Positions 34,105-45,971 of a stretch of DNA of 64,000 nucleotides are shown here, one piece after another. Location of the stretch: NCBI RefSeq assembly GCF_022965805.1, contig NC_133104.1:26098069-26162068 (forward strand). The letters run 5' to 3'. This DNA is from Primulina eburnea. Taxonomy: Eukaryota > Streptophyta > Magnoliopsida > Lamiales > Gesneriaceae. The notes under the pieces were generated by a model. The model did no database searches. It was not told the origin of the DNA and saw only the letters and a program-made list of their open reading frames with translations. Both the position numbers and the translations under genes were made by a program. Within the stretch, counting starts at the first letter, position 1; each line of letters begins with the position of its first letter.

Positions 34105-34961
34105 AAAACCATGTTTATTGAAGTCTAGATCCTTCCCTTGATATATTATTGTTATATATGTTGTTATATATTCATTGATCAAGGAATACCATTAAATTCA
34201 TTGATAAAGCAGCTAGTATACCATTGTTGCCTACCATATGTTTTTCAAATTATCTCAATGAAATTCCCATGATTAAAGTAAAGAATTGATAGTAATTATA
34301 TATATTGTCCTGGCCAATTTCGTGATAAATGTGTATCGCTCACAGTATGATATTTATATCAAAGAGGTACATATTACATAGTCCCCGTTACATATTTGTT
34401 AAGGGTCTATGTCATGCCACAAGTCACATGTCACAAGACTATCAATTTCTTTCTTTAATCCGTGCCATAAAATACCATCGATTATGCTTTGTTATCTATT
34501 GTTCATTAAAGATGGTATTATATAACTTTCATTGCCATAATGTTATTCAAGCAAAGCCTATGTATATTTATTTGTTGTACTACGCTTTCTACTTACTGAG
34601 TTACAAACTCATTCCAGTTAATATCATGTGATGCAGGTGATAAGAAAGATTGAAATTGATTGTTAGAGGTGGAAGAAGTTATATGGCAAGAGAAGGGGAA
34701 AAAAAGCCTTTTGGCATTTAATACTTATTTTGGTTTTGTGAAACATTGGTAGTCATGGTATCTTGTACCTTGAAAGAATGAATCACATATATTTTCTGGT
34801 GACTTTTGTTCATATTTTGATGATAGTTTTTGGGCATGGTTATGTTAAAGGTTTGGTAATGTCTTTTTTTATATACGAGTTTTATTTTTTACTTTAAAAA
34901 TGAATTGCTTCCGCACATGTTATTTCTTTAAAATTAAATGTCATGAGAGAGGGGTGTTTCA
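33091..34961 (+). mobile_element. 3' LTR, element D
   Basis: Matches the 5' LTR from its sixth base (TATCCCAACC) to the end (GGTGTTTCA). The first five bases TGTAA are gone together with integrase and the PPT, so one deletion joined mid-pol to the LTR. The right end is intact, with target duplication CCCTC. It has the palindrome array 33497-33632 and (AT)28 at 34044-34099. Confidence 0.9.
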
Positions 34962-34966
34962 CCCTC

Positions 34967-35939
34967 AACCCCCACCACCGCCTTTGGATGCAGCCACCCG
35001 ATGTCTAGAGGGTATGGCTAGGCTTCTAGAGAAGGTAAAGCAGGCCTGTAGGCCTCAGGTGGACGTTTTTAGCTGTTCAGGAGACTTAACCCAAAGGAGT
35101 TCGGGGCACTACTAATCCATTCCTAGCGGAGGGATGGATTCGTTCGATGGAGCTGCATTTTGAGTACCTTCAGGTGAGAGATGGCGATCGGGCCGGGTGC
35201 GCTATTTATATGCTGAGAGATGATGCATCCCTTTGGTGGGAGGGAGCCACTTATGCGGTGGACTTGGCTACCCTCACCTAGGACAGGTTCAAGGAGTTTT
35301 TCTATGTGAAGTATTTTCAAGCTGACGTCAGGGGCCGCCTGACGAGTGGGTTTATGAGTCTCCGCCAGGGGAAATCATATGTGGCGTAGTTTATCCGTAA
35401 TTTTGACAGGGCTGCCATTTTGTGCCCATGATAGTGAGAGATGCCGCCCAGAAGCTGAGGCATTTCTTAGATGGACTGAGACCCACGCTTTGTTGGGACG
35501 TCATGCTGATGGGGCAGGCAGGTTATGATGAGGCCACCGCCTGTGATTTTCAGGCGGAGCAGTGGCTGCGAGACATAGACTTTGAGATGCAGAGGAAGCG
35601 GCATCAGACTTAGTCCAGCTCCGAGCCTTAGAAGAAACAGTTCTCAGGGCCACCAAGACAGTAGGGGCAGCAGAAGCCCCATGGTCAGTTTAGGAGCCTC
35701 AGCACCAGAGACCTCCTCAGGTGCTAGGGCGCCTAAGCTAGATGACAGGGAGCCATTCCTACAGTGCAATAAGTTCCATGTAGGCAAGTGTTTGTAGGGT
35801 ACCTACAGATGCTTCGTTTGCGGGAAGGTGGGTCACAAAGCGGCGGACTGCCCTAAGAACATGGCCCCCACTACTGGCCGAGCTTATGTGATGCATGCCA
35901 AGGAGGCCGAGATAGAGTCAAACTCGACATTTATTACTG
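34967..35939 (+). pseudogene. Chromovirus C gag, main part
   Basis: Capsid motifs: LEGMARLLEKVKQA, RSMELHFEYLQVRDGDRAG, YMLRDDASLWWEGATYAVD, FKEFFYVKYFQADVRGRL, VRDAAQKLRHFLDGLRP and EMQRKRHQT. A CCHC knuckle follows near 35805-35855 (CFVCGKVGHKAADC). Stops lie at 35279, 35611 and about 35630, most readable as C-to-T or G-to-A changes of Trp or Gln codons. The region is broken into short frames and no longer codes. It ends at ITG, where protease should begin. Confidence 0.85.
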
Positions 35940-36338
35940 GTAACCCTTGCGTTTAAGATTTTAATTTATCGCATGATTGCATAGATTTTATGAATGCATG
36001 AGAATTAAATATATGGGATTGGTAACTTAGAAAAAATTAGGATGCATGTTCTACCTAGTTGGGATTAAGAATTTAATTGTTTTAATGGAGAATTTTAGGG
36101 CTTAATTGTAATAACCGAAAAATTGAGGACTTGATGGCTAAAACTCAAGATTTTTTGTGAAATTTTTGAACGTTAAGGGGGCTAATTTTCAATTTTCGAT
36201 CTTTTGAGGAATAAATTTCAAAATTTTGAAAACGATGTTTGGGTTAATGCAGTGATTTTTCGAGGATTTTGGGTTAATTGCCAATAAAAAATTTCTTAAG
36301 TTCAAAACTATTAGATTTGATGGTATATTTTGTCGTAG
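35940..36338 (+). other. Possible spliceosomal intron at the gag-protease junction (399 bp)
   Basis: AT-rich non-coding block beginning ACTG|GTAACC and ending TTGTCGTAG|GG. Removing it joins TFITG to [20 protein letters not shown] in frame, the normal spacing before the protease site in this family. Elements D and A have no such block at the same place. It may be a GT-AG intron or an unrelated insertion that happens to fit. Confidence 0.5.
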
Positions 36339-39300
36339 GGATGATATATATTTCAGGTGTAGCCACGCATGCTCTGCTAGACTCAGGGGCTACACATTCG
36401 TTTATATCTTAATCTTTCATCAAGAAACTATTAATCATGCCAGTAGCGATGGATTCAGGGTTCAGAGTATCAATCCCATCCGAGGATCAGATGTTCGCCT
36501 CCCAGTTAGTGAAGAAATTGAAGGTTCGGTTACAGAAGTATATGGTACATGCAGATTTGATATTGCTACCATTACCGGAGTTCAAAATCATCTTGGGTAT
36601 GGACTGGCTATCTTTTCATGGAGTAGTCATAGATTTTCGGTAGAGTTCAGTGAACGTCCGACTGACCCAATAGTAGGCCATTTGGTTTTTAGGCAGCTAG
36701 ACACCAGCAGTTTCCGCACGTCATTTCCTGCATGTGTGCGAGGAAGCTTAGCAGAGAGGCTGCCAGCAATTTTTTTCCAGCATTGTATCAGTGACAGAGC
36801 CAGTCAGTTAGAGGCTAGAGATGTGGATGTAGTCAGTGAGTTCTCTAGTGTTTTCCTTGACGATGTTTCAGGTGTTCCGCCAGACAGAGAGGTGGAATTC
36901 TCTATTGAGCTCATGCCAGGGACAATGCCAATATCTAAGGCACCGTACCGTCTAGGACATGCCAAGATGAAAGAACTGAACGATCAGATACATGAGTTGC
37001 TAGATAAGGCTTTCATTCGCCCTAGTTTTTCTCCTTGGGGCGCACCAGTCCTTTTTGTCAAGAAGAAAGATGGCAGCACGTGACTGTGTATTGACTACAG
37101 AGAGCTTAATAAAGTCACAGTCAAGAATAAATATCCGCTGCCGAGGATCGAGGACTTGTTTGATCAGCTTCAATGAGCGTCTGTGTTCTCAAAGATAGAC
37201 CTTCAATCCGGTTATCATCAGCTGAAAGTGAGGGAGTCTGATGTGCATAAGACAGCCTTCCAGACGTGTTATGGGAACTATGTGTTTTTGGTGATGCCCT
37301 TCGGCCCGACGAACACGCCAGGATTTTCACTGATCTCATGAATCGCATGTTTCAAACTTACTTGGATCAGTTTGTCATAGTTTTCGTTAACAATAGCCTG
37401 AACTATTCGAAGAGCAGGGAGGAGCACAGTCAGCACTTGAGGAAAGTACTGCAGACTCTACAAGACATACGACTATATGCCAAGTTCAGCAAGTGTGAGT
37501 TTTGGCTTGACATGATGGCATTCTTGGGCCACATTGTATATCAGGATGGCATAGAGGTCGACCCCAGCTAAGTGGAGACAGTCATAGATTGGCCAGTTTC
37601 TAAGATCTGTAGTTTTATTGGATTGACGGGCTATTACAGGAAGTTCATCCAGGGCTTCTCTTCTATTGCGGTGCCTATGACCGCCTTGACAAAGAAGAAT
37701 ACCAAGTTTATCTGGGGATTTGAGTGCCAGGAGAGCTTTGACATACTGAAGCAGGCTTTGACCACTGAACCAATTCTAGCTATACCATCAGGGCAAGGAG
37801 AGTTTGTGATATTTACAGATGAATCGAAGTTAGGTTTGGGCACAGTTCTGATGCAGCAGGACAGTTTGATAGCTGAAGGTCCATGAGAAGAATTATCTGA
37901 CTCATGACCTCGAGCTAGCAGCAGTGGTTTTTGCCCTGAAGATCTGGAGACACTATCTGTATGGAGAGAAGTGCGGGATTTCTACTAACCATAAGAGCCT
38001 GAAGTAATTCTTCATATAGAAAGAGCTGAATATTCTACAGAGGAGGTGGCTTGAGCTGGTGAAGGATTATGATAGCGACATTAGCTACCATCCGGGTAAG
38101 GCTAATGTGGTTGCAGACACTTTGAGCAAGAAGCACGCAGTGATTGCTCATTTGTCAGTACAGAGTCCTCTACAGGCTGATATTTAGAGATTTGAGCTTA
38201 CAATTTATGCCAGGGGCGAGGCCCCGAATCTTGCTACTCTGAAAGTACAGCCGAATCTTAGAGACAGAGTTCGAGCAGGGCAAACTTCTGAAGAGCATTT
38301 ACTGAAGTGGAGACATAGGGACGAGGCTAAGGGCCAAAGACTGTATACAGTTGTGGACGACATAGTCAGATATAAGGATCGCCTATGGGTTGATGACAGT
38401 GGTTCCCTTCGAGAGGATATCTAGAGCGAGGCCCACATCACCATGTACTCCATCCATCCAGCGAGTACGAAGATGTATAATGATCTACATACTCTATATT
38501 GGTGGATGGCATGAAGCGACATATTCTGCGATTCGTCTCCGAGTGTTTGACTTGTGAGTAGGTCAAGCAGAGCATCAGAGACTTGCAGGGAAGCTGAGAC
38601 CACTCCCTATCCCCGAGTGGAAATGGGAGAATATCACCATGGATTTTGTGACAGGACTTCTGAGGACTATTGGAGGATTTAATGCCATTTGGGTGATTGT
38701 TGATCAGCTCACTAAATCAGCTCATTTCTTACCGATCAGGAAGAAATTTACCATAACTTAGTACGCAGAGTTGTACATCAGAGAGATGGTTAGACTGCAT
38801 GGGATTCCAATGTCCATCGTGTCAGACAGGGATCTGAGGTTCACATCTGCATTTTGGAAGATTCTCCATCAGGCGTTGGGTACGAAGTTACTATTCAGTA
38901 CCGCTTTCCATCCTCAGACAGACGGACTGTCAGAGGGAATGATTCAGATTCTGGAGGACCTACTCCGAGCTTGATTGATCGACTTCCAGGGCAGCTTGGA
39001 GCCGAAGTTACCTCTTGTGGAGTTCACATACAACAACATTTATCAGGCATCGATAGGTATGGCTCCATACGAGGCACTGTACGGGAGGAAGTGTAGGTCG
39101 CCAGTTTATTGGGATGAGGTGGGAGAGCGAGCAGAGTTGGGTCCGGATATTGTCAGACAGACAGTAGAGTTAGTGGCCAGTATTCGGGACAGGATGAAGA
39201 CTGCACAGAGCCGTCGGAAAATTTATGCAGATCAGAGGCGGTGATATCTTGAGTTCGCAGTAGGGGATCATGTTTTTGTGAAGGTCACACTGATGAAGGG

Positions 39301-39509
39301 TGTGACGAGGTTCTGGAAGAAGGGAAAGCTCAACCTTAGATTCATCGGACCCTTTGAGATCCTAGAGAGAGTGGGAACACTCGCCTAGAGAGTTGCTTTA
39401 CCGTTGAATCTGGCGGTTCATAACGTGTTCCTTATCTCCATGCTACGGAAGTACATGTCGAATCCTTCACATGTGCAGAACTATGAGCCACTTCAGCAGA
39501 CACCGCGCA
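36339..39509 (+). pseudogene. Chromovirus C pol: protease, RT, RNase H, integrase
   Basis: Order: protease [32 protein letters not shown] with [33 protein letters not shown] and [19 protein letters not shown]; catalytic box FVNN at 37383-37394 instead of FIDD; RNase [21 protein letters not shown]; integrase with MDFVTGL, VSDRDLRFTSAFW and the glutamate in LSEGMIQILED, so all three DDE residues remain; then YGRKCRSPVYWDEVGE and HNVFLISMLRKYM. There are more than a dozen stops (for example 37081, 38559, 38759, 39242), most explained by transitions. Cut at 39510 by a Cassandra LTR. Confidence 0.9.
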
Positions 39510-39908
39510 TGAAACGCCCAAGATTCTACGACTGTTCTCACTGTATTAAGAGGGGTCTTTCCAGCTTGCTTATTTCCTCACACACACGCGCCCTAGAAAA
39601 CTTCCCAGGAGGTCACCCATCCCAAAATTGCCCCAAGTCAAGCACGCTTAACTTTGGAGTTATTATGTTATGAGCTACCGAAAAGAAGATGCACCTTCTT
39701 TATATGAATAATACCAATCAAATCTTTTAAGCCCTCTTCAACAGTACAGTCCATTACATTGAACAGTCTCGGAATCCCTCTCCTTCCGGTGTAAGATTGG
39801 TTCATTCATGTTCCCTCCGCCTAGAAGCCTGCCAGGAGCCGCTCATTGTCTGTGTAACCTCATGGAACCGGCGATCACCTCCCGCCCTCATCGGCCCCGG
39901 GCCTCACA
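39510..39908 (-). mobile_element. Solo LTR of a Cassandra-type TRIM (399 bp)
   Basis: TG at 39510 and CA at 39908. Flanks GCGCA (39505-39509) and TCGCA (39909-39913) match at four of five bases. The minus strand carries a TATA-like CATATAAAG near 39700 and a 5S rRNA-like block, the hallmark of Cassandra LTRs. Pol of chromovirus C resumes at 39914, so this inserted into pol. Confidence 0.85.
39601..39661 (-). pseudogene. 5S rRNA-like domain in the Cassandra LTR
   Basis: The minus strand reads AACTCCAAAGTTAAGCGTGC at the start and ATGGGTGACCTCCTGGGAAG at the end, matching the A-box and C-box of the 5S internal Pol III promoter (39639-39653 and 39601-39620). The 5S 5' third and 3' end are lacking, so it is not a 5S gene. 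Confidence 0.85.
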
Positions 39909-39913
39909 TCGCA

Positions 39914-40094
39914 CCTCTCATTCGAAGAGATACCCACTCAGATACTGGACAGGCAGGAGAAGAGGCTCCAGAACAAGGTGATCCAAAAGGTCTAGGTCAA
40001 GTGGTTGAATCATTCTGAGGAGGAGGCCACGTGGAAGACCGATACCGAGACCAAGATGGGGAGTCGCTACCCGGAGCTCTTCGGTACATTCTAA
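39914..40094 (+). pseudogene. Chromovirus C pol C-terminal end
   Basis: Reads HLSFEEIPTQILDRQEKRLQ, NKVIQKV, a TAG, VKWLNHSEEEATWK and SRYPELFGTF then TAA. This is the chromodomain-like tail and confirms collinearity across the Cassandra insertion. About 25 bp before a purine tract. Confidence 0.85.
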
Positions 40095-40114
40095 GTTTCG
40101 AGGATGGAATTTTA

Positions 40115-40130
40115 TTTAAGGGAGGGAGAG
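40115..40130 (+). other. Polypurine tract of chromovirus C
   Basis: TTTAAGGGAGGGAGAG immediately before the 3' LTR. Confidence 0.8.
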
Positions 40131-42683
40131 TTTTAAGGTCTAGGAATTTAATTCACGTAATCTGAATGCATGCAATCTAGGATTTTATTTAAATTATGTG
40201 TTTAATTATTGTTATGCATAATTATTGTAAGATAGAATTTATTTCATGAAATTTTAAAAGTTCATGCATTAAGATTTCTAGATGATTTTCCCGTCCGAAC
40301 GAGGAACGGAGACCGGAGAATTTTCAGGAAAATTATTTTTTTACAGGATTAATTTTTATTAATTAATATAAGATATTTTAAAGGTATTTTTCAAGAAATG
40401 GGCTTTGCTGGGTATTTTTATCCGCCAGAGCATATTTTTCAGTGGTACGCAAATTTTATCGAAACAGAGGATTTTTATAATATTTCAAAAACTTACCAAA
40501 ACGAATATTTTACGGGAGTGTGTTTGGACTTGATGGGCCTAATTTTAAGCTTATTGGGCCTAAAACTCCTTTTTAAAGTTTAAACGAAAATTTAGGGCCC
40601 GTTATCTATTAATTAACTTTAATTAATACCTAAACTCCACTACACCTAAAACCATTTCCCCCATCATCCGACACCCCTTCTCTCAGCAGCGCCCTCTCGG
40701 TTTCAGCACCCACAGCTGAATAGCATCGGCCATAGCTTTATCTTGCAACAAAAATTCTCTGACGCTTCCCCGGCGCTCGCTTCTTCGACGTTCTTGCATA
40801 GAAATCATCATGGCAAGCTTTGTAACATTTTTTTGCATCATTCACGTCTATATTACTGCTGTGTATGCATTTACGCATGAAAACTCTCGATCCAGCCATG
40901 AGCATGAAATGTTTTCATTTTTATGTGTTTCTTGCATTTCATCGGTTGTTACTCACGTTTCTTCTTATGTTGTGCAAGGGGATGCAGTTTTTGGTTGTTA
41001 AGGGGCTGAAAATGGTGATAAGATATTGTTTGGAGATTAGAATCGTTGTTGGTTGCTATAGGTTGAAGGGCCGAGAAGTTGGCGCTACGTTTTTTGTGGG
41101 TTTGGGAGAGATTGCATGAACTAGATGGAGCTAGCGGTGCAAGGGCCGATCTAAGGCCTGGACCAGACCATGTGGTGCAACCCATAAGACCGATCAAAAG
41201 GGAGTTATGAGTAGTGGCCGTGGGTTGGAGTTCTTAGTGTGCTAGCATGTGATCGCGATTTACAGTATGCATAGGGCTGGGTCTATGGGTCCGGTAGGTC
41301 CCTTAGGGTCTAGTCTAGGTCCTAGATGGCTTGATTTGTGGCTGGTGCGAGCTGGGGCGAGCCTAGGGGTGCTAGTGTTCGGGTGGTGCATTGAGGGTTG
41401 GATAAGGGAAATAACTGAACTTTTACAGCAACTTTGGGGGCTGGTTATCGTAAGTTTAGGGGTTTGGACTTTTGAGTTTTCGGGGCTTTTAGAAGTGTAC
41501 TAAGTATGGTAAAAATTTGGGAAATATTTGGTTAACTTTCGAGTCGATTCAGTTTAAAACTGGGACCCGATCCAAGTTTTAAAACGAATTTGTTAAGTTG
41601 TAAAATGGGCTCGAGTTTATAACTAAGAATGCTTATAAATATTTTTTTGGGATGTTTTAAGGAGTTTGGTAAGCTTCGAGTCAAATTTTAGAGGTCCAGG
41701 GGTAAAACGGTAAATTTGGGTTTCCAGGGGCAAAATGGTCATTTTGCATCCAGGGTGAGATTTTGGTCCTGGCGGCGCCTGAACACATTTTTCATCATAT
41801 TCTAAATGTTTATGAATCATGATCACGATTTTTAAGAGTTTATGAAAATGTACGTTGCATGTTTGGTTTTAAGGAAAATTGCATATGTGTATGATTTTTA
41901 TAAGTGATGAAAATGATGATATTTTGAATGATGAGAATTAGGTGTGGCTGCTTAAGACGTATATGTAAATGATGATGATAAGGTCTAGGCATAGTGGATG
42001 GGTAATCATGTCGCTGATCTCCGACAGCCGCTGGGTACCGTGGTTCTTTGTTTGATAGATCCATCGTAAATGATGATGATGTACGATATTTACCTCTAAC
42101 GAACTGAATTCACCCAAGGAAATGATAAATGATAAATGATAAATGCTGAATGATGATTAATTATGAGATGTTTTGACACGTCATGATTTTATACGACACG
42201 TTTATGTTACGCTTTTAAAGTTCATGAAGGTATGTTTAGTATGTTATTTTTTACTTTTGTGTGCCATGTATAGGTACTTGTTATATCTAGTACACGTGTG
42301 TTGAGTCTTTAGACTCACTAGACGTGTGTGATGCAGGTGAGTTCGATAACGAGGGGATTGGAGGTGCTGAACTCTGAGTAGGCAGAATTGGTGGGCGACA
42401 CGACCCGAGGATCTCATGTTTTCACCACATTTATGATTTTACGATGTTGAGAGGATAAGAGTATTTTTATGCGCTGTATATTTCACTATTGGATGTTAGT
42501 ATTTTTACTCGCTTATTTTCCGTGATATTTTATCGGTATTTACTTACGATTATTTTTAAAAGATATTTTCAGTAGTACTGCATGCATGCAAATTATTCAA
42601 ATGCTTATTTTTAAAACGTGAGCTTTATAAATTTATATATATATATATAAATATTTCCGTATTTTGAAATAGTAGACGTTACA
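40131..42683 (+). mobile_element. 3' LTR of chromovirus C (about 2.55 kb)
   Basis: Starts near TTTTAAGGTCTAGGAATT, where the expected TG has probably mutated, and ends AGTAGACGTTACA. The half from 41232 matches the 5' LTR fragment 23181-24582. The first half has no counterpart in the window's 5' copy. Short ORFs at 40398-41197 lack recognisable motifs. No palindromic array of the kind seen in other LTRs was found here. Confidence 0.85.
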
Positions 42684-43205
42684 TTTCGGCTGGTGAATGG
42701 TGCAAAAGACATAGCTTTTTATTTTTTTTTTTATAGATTTTAATTTGCATGATAATGGACTTTGGTTTTGGGCCTCCAAGTGTAGGAGCAATTGGGCCTA
42801 CTCAACTTAGTTAAATTGAGCCCAATAACTCTTATTTATTTATAACATTAAAGTTTGTAAAAATTACTTTCCAAAAATAATATTTTTGATCTTTTAAAAA
42901 CTCCTCGTTTACCAAAAGCGGCTTCTCGGGTAAAATCGAACTCGTCTCGTAAAATAATTCGAACTATACAGTTTTTAGAAACATTTAATCATTCTTAAAC
43001 ATATTAGGAAGCCTTTAAAATATTTAGTGAAAAAATATTATTCTTGTTTTGGCCGTCCCCGGTCTCCTTTCCCCAGTCTCTTATCAAATATTCAGATAAA
43101 ATCCTTCAATTTCATGAAATCATGTCATATAAGCATTTTATAATGCAATCGTACCTTTAATCATTTAATATTCATCTAGTAAACATTTAAAACAATTGTG
43201 AAGAT
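42684..43205 (-). mobile_element. Gypsy-type LTR fragment, unassigned
   Basis: AT-rich non-coding. On the minus strand, phrases like GGAGACCGGGGACGGCC and AAAATATTTTAAAGGC follow the same order as the first 400 bp of LTR C, but similarity is low. Origin uncertain. It abuts the copia RNase H end. Confidence 0.35.
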
Positions 43206-44435
43206 TTAATTTATTTGCGCATCCGAATGTTATGTATATGCTTTCGGAATATTGTCTTAAGAAGTGACTTTGCAAAGAGATCTGATGAGTTTTTACTTGA
43301 TTGAATGCAACAAATATCAGTATCTTTATTTTTCTTAAGCTCTTGGGTGAATGCGAATAACTTATGGAGAATATGTTTAGTTCTGTCGCTTTTTATGTAT
43401 CATTCTTTCATTTGAATAACACATGCAGCATTATCTTCATATAGTATCACAGGCTTCTTGTCGAATGATGTCCGCATGAGATTTGGATATGTAAAGTCAT
43501 TGATTTTAGCCACACTCATTCACGGCTTGCTTCATGTAGTGCAATAATCTCGGCGTGATTTGATGAAGTTGCTACAAGTGTTTGTTTCTATGAATGCCAA
43601 GAAATTGCAATGCCTCCACGAGAAAATACATATCCGGTTTGAGAACATGCCTTGTGTGAATCAGATAAATACCTAGCATCAGTATAACCAATTATACTTT
43701 GATTGGTATCTTTGGAATACAAAAGTCCCAAGTCTGTCGTTCCTCGTAGATGACGGAATATATGCTTAATTCCGTTCCAGTGTCTTTTTGTTAGATATGG
43801 TCTAAATCTTGCCAATAAATTTACAGCAAGAGATATATCAGGTCTTGTGCAATTTGTAAGATACATAAGGGACCCAATATCACTTAGATATGATACTTCT
43901 GGACCAAGAATAACTTCATCATCTTTACATAGACGGAATAGATCCTTTTCTATGTTTAATGATCTAACAACCATTGGAGTACTTAAATGATTTGATTTAG
44001 CCATATTAAAACGTTTAGGGACATTTTCTGTATAATTTGACTTGTAAACAAATATCCCACATTCTTTTTGTTCAATTTGCAAACTCATGAAATACTTTGT
44101 TTTCCAAGGTCCTTTATTTAAAATTATTCTTTAAAGTACGATACAACTTATTGAATTTCCGTATTCGTTCCAATGATGTTTAAATCATCAACATATACAG
44201 CAATAACTACGCATCTGGATGTTGTTTTCTTAATGAAAACATAAGGGCATATTGAATTATTTACATTTCCCTTTTCATCAAGTGTTCACTTATCATATTA
44301 TACCACATTTGGCCGGATTGCTTTAACCAATATAATGATGATCTTTGCAATTGCACAGAACAACATTCTCTGGGTTTTGAACTCTGTGCTTCAGACTTCT
44401 TAAATCCTTCAAGGATTTTCATATATATATATATA
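43206..44435 (-). pseudogene. Ty1/copia reverse transcriptase (C-terminal half) and RNase H
   Basis: On the minus strand: SSLYWLKQSGQMWYN (RT), then AVYVDDLNIIGTN near 44170-44215 with the YVDD catalytic box intact, a frame with two stops, then RNase H with SDIGSLMYLTNCTRPDISLA, HIFRHLRGTTDLGLLYSKD and SQTGYVFSRGGIAISWHS, and finally SSNHAEIIALHEASRECVW. Several stops and a poorly conserved end at about 43210. Between the RT N-terminal part (45972-46172) and this block about twenty family-typical residues are replaced by an AT repeat, into which a solo LTR inserted. Confidence 0.9.
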
Positions 44436-45966
44436 TGTGACACCTCTGACCTCTTTAAATAAAATACACAGTGGAAATAAAATTTTCTTTAAAATATGGA
44501 AGGAGTTTCAAAATACATTTCTTTAAACATCTTTACAACAAAATAAATACATGATCATTTAAATGACATAACAAAATACAAAACATCATTCCTATGATCA
44601 TGCCAAAATCATCCTTCCAACGGTGTATGCATATGACCCCTATCCACAGTCAACGTCCAGGGCCTCCACTCTGATCTGCATCACATGAAATAACTGAAAT
44701 GAGAATAAATCTCAGCAAGTGGAACTCTTACATAACAATGAACATAAACTCTGTAAAACATAGCTTTGAAATCATAAATACCATCAACTCTGAATCATAA
44801 ACTCTGAACATGAATATCATAGCAATAGCATATAAATGAGATGGTATTTCTCTTTACTCTGGGGATTGATATCAATAGTATCTCTGCTCTGGTGCTCGTA
44901 TCCCTATCGATATAAACCGATAACTCTGAGGGATATAAGCCTATGGTCGTTGATCAACTAATTGCATGCAATCTCTGACTATGTAATTATCAATCCAATA
45001 AAACATTTAAAATCTCTCTATGGCATTAACAATCACTTTGAATACTCTTTCTTTCTCTTGTATTCCCTTTGAACAATAATGAGACATAAAATGCCTCCAA
45101 TATATATAACAATGGTATCAATACATACTATGGATCAAATGGAAGGTAATATCACAATAAAACTCTTGAAACACCATACTATATAATCATGTGAGCACAA
45201 AGGGTGAAATTCCACTTACAAACCACAATAACACCTACATCAACTCCATATCCAAGAATCCAAGACAAATAATCCATTAAACTAACAAATACATCAAACC
45301 TATAACATCTCTTCTCCAAAACCAAGAGATAACACCACCAAAAGCTTACCTTAGCTTCCTAGCACCAAGGAGAACCTCGAACTCAAGTCGAATCGTCAAC
45401 TAAAAGCTTGGATCGAAGATAGAAAATGGAAGAAATGGAAGAAAACCCTTATTTCTAGATAGAAAAACGAGATGGAGAAGGAAGAAAAGAGAAAAACTGA
45501 AGTCATCTTATCCAAAAAGGTACTTAAAATCTCGACCATACCTCAATAATGCATGACCGCGGGTGCGCTGCCACAAGCACCGCGGGTGCGCCTAGCTCAC
45601 GGCACAACACAATAATTCTGGAACACAAACACCGCGGGTGCGGTACTGCACACACCGCGGGTGCGGTCTCTGCACTGCCGCGGGTGCGGTGATGCCACGG
45701 CTCTCCAAATCTAAATTCATGAACAGTACACCGCGGGGGCACTCCTACTATGAGCGCGGGTGCACTCTGGTCACGGCCAAGAAACAAAACAATGCAACCA
45801 AAATCGATCCGAAACGCTGAAACGAACAACCAACAACAACTACACCTCAAGACAATAATAACCAACAATACTATGGCCCATAAACACAACTCTAAACATC
45901 TAATCAAATAACCCAAATAAACATACAAAACTTAAACCGTACCGTACACCGGGCTCGGCTATTACA
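44436..45966 (-). mobile_element. Solo LTR, family B (1531 bp), target duplication ATATA
   Basis: Begins TGTGACACCTCTGACC and ends CTCGGCTATTACA, with TG/CA ends. ATATA is on both sides (44431-44435 and 45967-45971), although the site is an AT run, which weakens that support. No internal sequence. Copia RT lies on both sides. Confidence 0.85.
45545..45772. repeat. GC-rich palindrome array, motif ACCGCGGGTGCG, in LTR B
   Basis: Seven or so boxes with CACCGCGGGTGCG(G/C), centred on CCGCGG. It occupies the place that holds GCGCCCGAGCGGT boxes in the other B LTR (18717-18841). Confidence 0.9.
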
Positions 45967-45971
45967 ATATA

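Larger units (their letters stand above)
24903..34961 (+). mobile_element. LTR retrotransposon D (Ty3/gypsy), target duplication CCCTC
   Basis: Two LTRs (24903-27877 and 33091-34961) flank a PBS, gag, protease, RT and RNase H. The five bases before (24898-24902) and after (34962-34966) are both CCCTC. Integrase and the first five bases of the 3' LTR are missing. It holds a CACTA element and a solo LTR, both of which came later. Without them it is about 6.9 kb. Confidence 0.95.

Noticed and set aside
39601..39661. A true 5S rRNA gene
   Set aside because: Only the A-box to C-box part is preserved, the start is missing, and it lies within a TG...CA element flanked by pol.
45524..45928. 134-codon minus-strand ORF (hydrophobic start, then low complexity)
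   Set aside because: It lies within the solo LTR B, and its second half is the ACCGCGGGTGCG array. The hydrophobic start might suggest a membrane protein, but there is no counterpart in the other B LTR.
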